In this document: one piece after another, positions 6,029 through 10,664 of the stretch
Numbering within the stretch: position 1 is the first letter of the stretch
Layout: every line of letters begins with the position of its first letter
Assembly (NCBI GenBank): GCA_902773365.1
Contig: CACYEG010000018.1
Location: 1 to 10,664, forward strand
Source of the DNA: an uncultured Erysipelotrichaceae bacterium
GTDB taxonomy: Bacteria > Bacillota_I > Bacilli_A > RF39 > UBA660
DNA length: 10,664 nucleotides
Reading direction: 5' to 3'
Made by a program: the position numbers and the translations under genes
Notes under the pieces: generated by a model
Databases searched by the model: none
Told to the model about the DNA's origin: nothing
What the model saw: only the letters and a program-made list of their open reading frames with translations

Positions 6029-7406
6029 ACAACTTAATTCTTTCACTTATATAGTTCTTAACTTCGCTTATTGGTATTGTAATTTGTTCCATTGTATCTC
6101 TATCTCGTAAAGTTACAACGTTATTGTTTATAGTTTCATCATCTATAGTTATGCAGAATGGTGTACCTATCGCATCGCTTCTTCTATATCTTTTACCAAT
6201 CGAACCAGTTTCGTCATAATTAACCATAAATTCGCTGCAAAGAGTCGCATATATTTCCTTAGCTTTATCGCTATGAAGTTTTTTAATTAATGGTAAAATT
6301 GTAACTTTGTATGGAGCTAAAGCTGGATGAATGTGAAGAATTTCTCGCGTTTCGCCGTCGTTTAGTATTTCTTCTTCATATGCATCGCACAATAGTGCCA
6401 ACAAAAGTCTATCAACTCCAACTGATGGTTCTATTACATAAGGAAGATACTTTTCTCCAGTCTCCGGATCTAGATATCTTAAATCGACAGAAGAGGCTTC
6501 CATATGAACGCCTAAGTCATAGTCTGTTCTATCGGCAATACCCCATAGTTCTCCCCATCCCATAGGATAGTTATACTCTATATCTGTAGTTGCTTTACTA
6601 TAAAAAGCTAACTCCTCTTTTCTGTGATCTCTATAACGAAGATTTTGCTTTTTAATGCCTAATGTCTTTAGAAAGTCCAAACATGTGTTCTTATAGAAAC
6701 CAAACCACTCTAAATCTGTACCGGGCTTACAAAAAAATTCTAATTCCATTTGTTCAAATTCTCTAACTCTAAATATAAAGTTTCCTGGAGTGATTTCGTT
6801 TCTGAAGCTCTTACCTATTTGACCAATACCGAAAGGTACTTTAAGGCGCATACTCCTTTGTACATTATTGAAGTTAGTAAATATTCCTTGTGCAGTTTCT
6901 CCTCTTAAATAGACTGTACTCTTTGTATCTTCTGTCACACCTAGCTTTGTTTCAAATAAAAGGTTAAACTTTCTTATTGGAGTAAATTCCGTGCTTCCAC
7001 AAACTGGACAAGCGATTTTATTGTCGCGAATATATGTTTCTAATTCTTCGTTAGACCAGCCGTCTGCAGTTTCGTTTCCCTTAGTAAAATCTTCGATTAA
7101 TTTATCTGCTCTATGGCGAGATTTACATTTTTTACAGTCGATTAGAGGATCTGCAAAGTTTGTAACATGCCCACTTGCCATCCATACCTTAGGATTCATC
7201 AAAATTGCAGAATCTAATCCAACGTTATAAATATTTTCTTGTATAAATTTTTGAAACCAAGCTTTCTTAATATTCTCTTTTAATTCTCTACCTAAGGGGC
7301 CATAATCCCAAGTATTAGCAAGACCTCCATATATTTCACTTCCTTGAAAAATATACCCGTACTGTTTACAAAATGTCACAATATCTTCCATTTTAATTTG
7401 TTTCAT
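6027..7406 (-). CDS. glyS: Glycyl-tRNA synthetase, homodimeric (alpha2) type
   Basis: This class II synthetase charges tRNA-Gly in the cytosol. The 459-residue protein is the single-chain alpha2 form found in many Bacilli, Mollicutes and eukaryotes, not the alpha2beta2 GlyQ/GlyS form. Visible marks are the N-terminal GGLANTWDYGPLG (28-40), a zinc-ribbon-like insertion with Cys91/Cys94 and Cys133/Cys136, and the glycine-pocket region RGETAQGIF (168-176). Motif 2 is FRNEITPGNFIFRVREFEQME (from 201) and motif 3 is GVDRLLLALL (330-339). An anticodon-binding domain follows from about 365. All elements look intact. The ATG at 7406 follows AAGGAG by about 6 nt. That site overlaps the stop codon of the RNase J-like gene 9 nt upstream, so the two are co-transcribed. 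Confidence 0.97.
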   Translation of the reverse strand: MKQIKMEDIVTFCKQYGYIFQGSEIYGGLANTWDYGPLGRELKENIKKAWFQKFIQENIYNVGLDSAILMNPKVWMASGHVTNFADPLIDCKKCKSRHRADKLIEDFTKGNETADGWSNEELETYIRDNKIACPVCGSTEFTPIRKFNLLFETKLGVTEDTKSTVYLRGETAQGIFTNFNNVQRSMRLKVPFGIGQIGKSFRNEITPGNFIFRVREFEQMELEFFCKPGTDLEWFGFYKNTCLDFLKTLGIKKQNLRYRDHRKEELAFYSKATTDIEYNYPMGWGELWGIADRTDYDLGVHMEASSVDLRYLDPETGEKYLPYVIEPSVGVDRLLLALLCDAYEEEILNDGETREILHIHPALAPYKVTILPLIKKLHSDKAKEIYATLCSEFMVNYDETGSIGKRYRRSDAIGTPFCITIDDETINNNVVTLRDRDTMEQITIPISEVKNYISERIKL

Positions 7407-7415
7407 ATTAACTCC

Positions 7416-9050
7416 TTATATCTCTTGAATAACAGCGATTATCATCGGTTTAGATTCAGTTTCACTGTAAAAATAATTACCGAGCCTTTCTCTGATTTCT
7501 TGTTTTATTTTATTGTAATCCACGAATGTATCATTAGTATTGTTTTCAATAACTTCCGTGCTGATTCTTTTTATTTCTTCAATTATTTCACTAGAGTCCT
7601 TTACATATATAAAACCTCTAGTTGTTATTTCTGGGCCACTTAATAGCTTCTTGGTTTTTTTCGAAAGACTTGCACTTACTAGCACTATGCCACTTTCTCC
7701 AAGTATTTCACGATCTTTTATTACAAGTTCACCGACATCCTCTTTAATTGAACCATCAATTAATGATTCATTTACTGTAATAATTTCTTTTTTATCTGAA
7801 AGTACACCATCTTCAAATAAAGCAACTTCTCCATTTGTTTTAAGTACAATATTTTCTTTAGGTATTCCCAAACTATTGGCAAGGTTTGCATTACCTACCA
7901 TGTATCTATACTCTCCTTCAACCGGCATTACATACTTTGGTTTTAATAAATCTATCATCATCATTAAATCCTCGCTTGATGCATGATGTAAAATATTACG
8001 ATCTTTAGGTATAGAATAAGTTTCAATATTCATTAATGCCAAGTCATTTTGTAAATCCACTAAATCCTTTTCTGTATAGTCATAAACTGGTTCCGCAAAA
8101 AGAATTGCATCTTTTTCTTTTAAACTGATAAATTTATCATATCCATTTACGATTTTTTTAATGCCGTGGTACTGATTTTTTTTATCATCAGCAACTAATA
8201 TTACCGTATCTTTCTTATCTATGTCGTCTAATCCGCCAATCAATCCCGGTCTAATATTTAAATAGTTATTATCCTTAGCCATATTTATTAAGGCTTGCAA
8301 CTTATGCCCCATAATTACAACTTTACCATGAAAGTTAAGAAGTGAATTAAATATTTCTTGTATTGTATATAAGTGATCATCAAATAAGCTTATGATTAAG
8401 CGCCCTTCTTTTTTGTTAATTATCTCAGTATAAAACTTTTCGAATCTATGATTAGGTGAAGTATGGCCAATTTTTTCTGAGAAAACAGATTCGCTCATCA
8501 AAACTAAAACTCCCAGCTTACCGACATATGCGATTTTACCTAAATCCATGCTGTAAGATCCAGTCATACTAGGATCGATTAGGAAGTCTCCAGTATATAC
8601 AATTGCGCCATCTTTTGTATTAACTACATACATAACAGAATCTGGTACAGAGTGATTTATATTTATTGGAAACACACTAATTTGTCCAAACTTAATTTTA
8701 TGATGAGCAGTAATTTCTATTATTTTGCTTACATCAAATCCCTCTAATCGCAAATATTCGATAGTATATTTAGTTGCAAATATCTTTATATTCGGTAAAA
8801 CTTTTACTAGATCAAAAACACCAAGGGCATTTTCAGGATGAGCATGCGTTAAAAATAATCCCTTTATTCTTTTATGGTTCTTTACCAAATAATCGTAATC
8901 TGGGATTATGTAGTCGATTCCATACATTTGTTCACTTACAAATTTAATGCCGGCATCAAAAATAAAAATAGCGCTATCTACTTCGACGATATATGTGTTT
9001 TTTCCATTCTCATTAAGTCCGCCTAAGGCCATTATCTTAATTTTACTCAT
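7416..9050 (-). CDS. RNase J-family protein with a degenerate active site (J2-like)
   Basis: RNase J proteins are metallo-beta-lactamase/beta-CASP 5'-3' exo- and endoribonucleases of mRNA decay and rRNA maturation. The 544-residue length and overall order fit: an N-terminal MBL start (ALGGLNENGKN), GIDYIIPD (44-51), HSVPDS (133-138), TGDF (153-156), the beta-CASP region, LLKPKYVMPVEGEYR (368-382), and a C-terminal domain with SGPEITTRGFIYV (471-483). The metal-binding HxHxDH is instead HAHPEN (69-74), having lost Asp and the last His. The PVHGEYR histidine is Glu378, and the SSPIPGNE segment is replaced by AEPVYDYTE (319-327). It is probably a poorly active or structural subunit, as J2 is for J1 in Bacillus. 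The ATG at 9059 abuts the AAAAGGA site. The ATG at 9050, with 9-nt spacing, is preferred. Confidence 0.9.
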   Translation of the reverse strand: MSKIKIMALGGLNENGKNTYIVEVDSAIFIFDAGIKFVSEQMYGIDYIIPDYDYLVKNHKRIKGLFLTHAHPENALGVFDLVKVLPNIKIFATKYTIEYLRLEGFDVSKIIEITAHHKIKFGQISVFPININHSVPDSVMYVVNTKDGAIVYTGDFLIDPSMTGSYSMDLGKIAYVGKLGVLVLMSESVFSEKIGHTSPNHRFEKFYTEIINKKEGRLIISLFDDHLYTIQEIFNSLLNFHGKVVIMGHKLQALINMAKDNNYLNIRPGLIGGLDDIDKKDTVILVADDKKNQYHGIKKIVNGYDKFISLKEKDAILFAEPVYDYTEKDLVDLQNDLALMNIETYSIPKDRNILHHASSEDLMMMIDLLKPKYVMPVEGEYRYMVGNANLANSLGIPKENIVLKTNGEVALFEDGVLSDKKEIITVNESLIDGSIKEDVGELVIKDREILGESGIVLVSASLSKKTKKLLSGPEITTRGFIYVKDSSEIIEEIKRISTEVIENNTNDTFVDYNKIKQEIRERLGNYFYSETESKPMIIAVIQEI

Positions 9051-9100
9051 ATTAATCATTCCTTTTCTAAAATATTTAATAAAGTTAATTCGTTATAGTC

Positions 9101-9129
9101 ATTATATCAAATAAGTTAGAAAAAGTCTA
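9101..9129 (-). promoter_or_regulatory. SigmaA-type extended -10 promoter of the rnj-glyS operon
   Basis: On the minus strand TAGACT (9129-9124, four of six -35 matches) is followed after 17 nt by TATAAT (9106-9101), which is preceded by TGA and so makes an extended -10. The start of transcription would be near 9094, giving a leader of about 44 nt before the preferred ATG. Position and consensus make this the best promoter in the window. Confidence 0.7.
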
Positions 9130-9168
9130 TTGGTCATTATAAGTAGAATTAAAAAGACATTCGAATAT

Positions 9169-9930
9169 TTACTTTGCCTCGTTAATTAGTTCGGATACAT
9201 ATACGATACTTAAGTCTTTATATTTTATTTCACCCAATAAAACTTTTACATGCTCTATCCTTGCATTATCATCAATGAGGATAAGTATACCAGGTTTAAC
9301 CTGGTCTTTAACAGTAATGATGTTTGAAGAATTAAGCTTAATAATTGGTTTTAGTATAAAATATTTTTTCTTAAAACATTCATTTAAATTGCTATATTCA
9401 TAAATACATAGTTTTTTTTCTGAAGTAATGTTTTCAAATTCTTTTTTATCTTTAGCACCGTTTATTATTTCACCATCGCTTTGTCTATCGCTACTTTTAA
9501 CGATCTCATCGAACTTGATGTTCTCGCTTGATAAGAATGAAGTTACTTCTTCGTTATCATTAACAATTAAACTGACATTTCTTATTAGGGGATTTCCACT
9601 AATTATATATTTATCGATATTTTCACGCAAAGAATTTTTAGGCTTGATTAAATTATACACAAGATAATTCTTATTAAAAATGCCAAACTCTTTCATAGAT
9701 GTATAGCTTTCTTCTTCATTTATTTTTTTACCATAAATTCCTGGTACTACCGTATTATTTTTTTTATCGATCTTTGCATCGATTGGTTTCTCATAAAATG
9801 TAGCACTTACAGATTTAATTTCCTGCATTAATTTGCTTTTGCTAGCAACTAATAAACTAACTCTATCTGTAAAATAAAAGCTAAAAACTATAAGCGCAAA
9901 TCCGCCGATCCACTCAAATATTTTTTTCAT
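9169..9930 (-). CDS. Membrane-anchored protein, possible decayed polysaccharide deacetylase
   Basis: I do not firmly recognise this gene. The 253-residue protein has a short basic N-terminus and one hydrophobic segment (about 8-20), so it is probably a signal-anchored extracytoplasmic protein. A motif-like stretch VVPGIYGKKINEEESYTSM (61-79) and DKYIISGNP (106-114) precede NVSLIVNDN (118-126), which sits where NodB-type deacetylases have a VxLTFDDG strand. The C-terminal GILILIDDN (214-222) and IVYVSELINE (242-251) resemble the end of such domains (GxIILxHD and FVTVSELL). The metal-binding Asp-Asp and HxxxH are missing and the middle is short, so enzymatic activity is unlikely. That relationship is inference. 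ATG at 9930 or 9933 both follow GGTGA; 9930 has the better spacing. It is close behind ssb and probably co-transcribed with it. Confidence 0.72.
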   Translation of the reverse strand: MKKIFEWIGGFALIVFSFYFTDRVSLLVASKSKLMQEIKSVSATFYEKPIDAKIDKKNNTVVPGIYGKKINEEESYTSMKEFGIFNKNYLVYNLIKPKNSLRENIDKYIISGNPLIRNVSLIVNDNEEVTSFLSSENIKFDEIVKSSDRQSDGEIINGAKDKKEFENITSEKKLCIYEYSNLNECFKKKYFILKPIIKLNSSNIITVKDQVKPGILILIDDNARIEHVKVLLGEIKYKDLSIVYVSELINEAK

Positions 9931-9972
9931 CATGTTCACCACTATAAGAATATGTATATATATTTATTTTTA

Positions 9973-10332
9973 TTAATTTTCTGTATTGTTTGAATCCATC
10001 AATTCTTTTTTATCGTTATTTTCTTTTTGCATAAAAGACACTTGTTCTGCAATAATATCATAGGTGTAGACCATTTTTTCGTCTTTATCCAGATAGTTGT
10101 TGTTTTGTATGCGCCCTTTTAAAGAGATTAAATCGCCCTTTTTGCAATAATCACAAACTTTATTAGCTATTACGTTCCATATAGTACAGGTTATAAAATC
10201 TGTTTCATAGACACCGTTAGAATTTTTAAATTGCCTTTTTACTGCGAGTGTAACTCTACATTGATCTAATCCTCCAATCTTTATTATTTCTGGATCTTTC
10301 GTTAGCCTACCCACTAGAAATAGCTGATTCAT
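9973..10332 (-). CDS. ssb: Short single-stranded DNA-binding protein lacking the acidic tip
   Basis: This OB-fold protein binds single-stranded DNA in replication, repair or DNA uptake. The 119 residues include the usual opening NQLFLVGRLTKDPE (2-15), a TLAVKR strand (28-33), the ETDFITCTIWN core (43-53), the KKGDLISLKGRI strand (64-75), and an IIAEQVSFM end (93-101). The tail is only about 18 residues and ends DSNNTEN, without the DDDIPF-type tip that recruits partner proteins. Bacillus SsbB, used in competence, is similarly short and tailless, so this may be a secondary SSB. The ATG at 10332 is preceded by AAAGGAGG with 8-nt spacing. An upstream non-ATG extension would run through that site and is rejected. 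It is the first gene after a promoter at 10356-10384. Confidence 0.93.
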   Translation of the reverse strand: MNQLFLVGRLTKDPEIIKIGGLDQCRVTLAVKRQFKNSNGVYETDFITCTIWNVIANKVCDYCKKGDLISLKGRIQNNNYLDKDEKMVYTYDIIAEQVSFMQKENNDKKELMDSNNTEN

Positions 10333-10355
10333 AGCATTGTCCTCCTTTCGCTTAA

Positions 10356-10384
10356 AATATACCAAAGAGAAACTTCAATTGCAA
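10356..10384 (-). promoter_or_regulatory. Possible extended -10 promoter of ssb
   Basis: On the minus strand TTGCAA (10384-10379, four of six -35 matches) is followed after 17 nt by TATATT (10361-10356, five of six), preceded by TGG as an extended -10. Transcription would start near 10349, leaving a leader of only about 17 nt that still includes the AAAGGAGG site. The fit is good but short leaders are less common, so confidence is moderate. Confidence 0.5.
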
Positions 10385-10416
10385 AAGGCGAAAAATGTGT
10401 TTTTGCGCAGTTTTTA

Positions 10417-10481
10417 ATGCAAAAAAATAATTACTTCTATCAAATTATAAGAAAGTTAGATTAGTTAATAATTTTTTGCAT
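10417..10481. repeat. 10-bp perfect inverted repeat flanking a TATAAT box
   Basis: ATGCAAAAAA (10417-10426) and TTTTTTGCAT (10472-10481) are perfect inverted repeats 45 nt apart, and the match continues imperfectly inward. A minus-strand TATAAT (10444-10449) lies between them with no strong -35. Two further GCAAAA/TTTTGC copies occur at 10381-10386 and 10401-10406. The whole gap between spmB and ssb (10333-10511, about 180 nt) is very AT-rich with no usable ORF. The repeats could be operator sites, a spmB 3' structure, or chance in AT-rich DNA. Confidence 0.35.
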
Positions 10482-10511
10482 ACAAAAAATACAAAATATA
10501 TAGATTTTTAA

Positions 10512-10664
10512 TTATCGACCAAATATTAAATATACGAATAGAAAACTCATTAATATTCCAATAAAATCAGCAAATAATCCAGCTTTAAGTGCATAGCGGA
10601 TTTTGGTTATTCCAACAGAACCAAAGTATAACGTAATCACATAAAAGGTCGTATCAGTGCTTCC
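10512..10664 (-). CDS. spmB: Spore maturation protein B, C-terminal end (partial)
   Basis: Only the last 50 codons and a TAA stop (10512-10514) are inside the window; the gene continues past position 10664. The visible sequence starts GSTDTTFYVITLYFGSVG and continues KIRYALKAGLFADFIGILMS before a hydrophobic end. This matches the conserved C-terminus of SpmB, a nucleoside-recognition (Gate)-domain membrane protein which, with SpmA, is needed for spore core dehydration and heat resistance in Bacillus. spmA is normally directly upstream and would lie outside the window. The frame is open from the window edge. This is one of three sporulation-type genes here and supports a spore-forming host. 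Confidence 0.88.
   Translation of the reverse strand, partial: GSTDTTFYVITLYFGSVGITKIRYALKAGLFADFIGILMSFLFVYLIFGR

Noticed and set aside
7540..7986. A 148-codon open frame on the + strand
   Set aside because: It is the mirror of the RNase J coding sequence, Ser/Ile/Thr-rich, with no domain or Shine-Dalgarno. It is best explained as a shadow of the real gene.
9060..9168. A terminator between the deacetylase-like gene and rnj
   Set aside because: The only pairings seen are 4-bp matches such as GTCT/AGAC and a short ATTCGAAT palindrome, without a T-run in a suitable place. A promoter is visible but a terminator is not.
10333..10365. An N-terminal extension of SSB starting at 10365
   Set aside because: The extension would translate through the AAAGGAGG ribosome binding site and the proposed -10 box. 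Other SSB proteins begin at the MNQLFLVG position.
1..10664. A defence island, prophage, CRISPR array or transposon
   Set aside because: No integrase, transposase, cas-like gene, direct-repeat array, tRNA target site or base-composition shift was seen. The genes are uniformly oriented core functions.

Overview
This window looks like chromosomal DNA from a low-GC Gram-positive, endospore-forming member of the Bacillota, probably an uncultured or little-studied lineage near Bacilli/Clostridia. The evidence is strongly AT-rich DNA, the standard code (TGG for Trp), purine-rich Shine-Dalgarno sites, RNase J, an alpha2-type GlyRS, and three sporulation-type genes (spmB, and a spoIVFA/spoIVFB pair). 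I would not name a genus from this.

All twelve genes lie on the minus strand, so transcription runs from high to low coordinates. In that order they are: the 3' end of spmB; a short SSB; an unrecognised membrane-anchored protein that may be a decayed NodB/polysaccharide-deacetylase relative; an RNase J paralogue with an eroded active site; glyS; tmk; a COG2426 small membrane protein; a phosphomannomutase/phosphoglucomutase; a SpoIVFA-like and a SpoIVFB-like protein; cdsA; and rseP.

Packaging suggests several transcription units. ssb and the membrane-anchored gene are close together behind a plausible extended -10 promoter. rnj and glyS are 9 nt apart, follow another extended -10 promoter, and end in a hairpin overlapping the glyS stop. 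tmk, the COG2426 gene, pmm, spoIVFA and spoIVFB are tightly packed, with overlaps of 8 and 20 nt and one gap of 1 nt. cdsA and rseP are 8 nt apart and end in a strong terminator overlapping the rseP stop.

Functional themes are sporulation membrane signalling (SpoIVFA/FB, SpmB), envelope lipid and sugar metabolism (CdsA, Pmm, RseP), and information processing (SSB, RNase J, GlyRS, Tmk). Two intramembrane site-2 metalloproteases sit either side of cdsA.

I see no mobile element, CRISPR array, tRNA, rRNA, phage gene or defence system. Most of the window is ordinary core chromosome. The points worth a second look are paralogues that have lost active-site or interaction residues (RNase J, SSB, the deacetylase-like protein, the M23 domain of SpoIVFA), a hairpin that would hold the spoIVFA start codon in its stem and the Shine-Dalgarno in its loop, the absence of dxr between cdsA and rseP, and a few intergenic inverted repeats.
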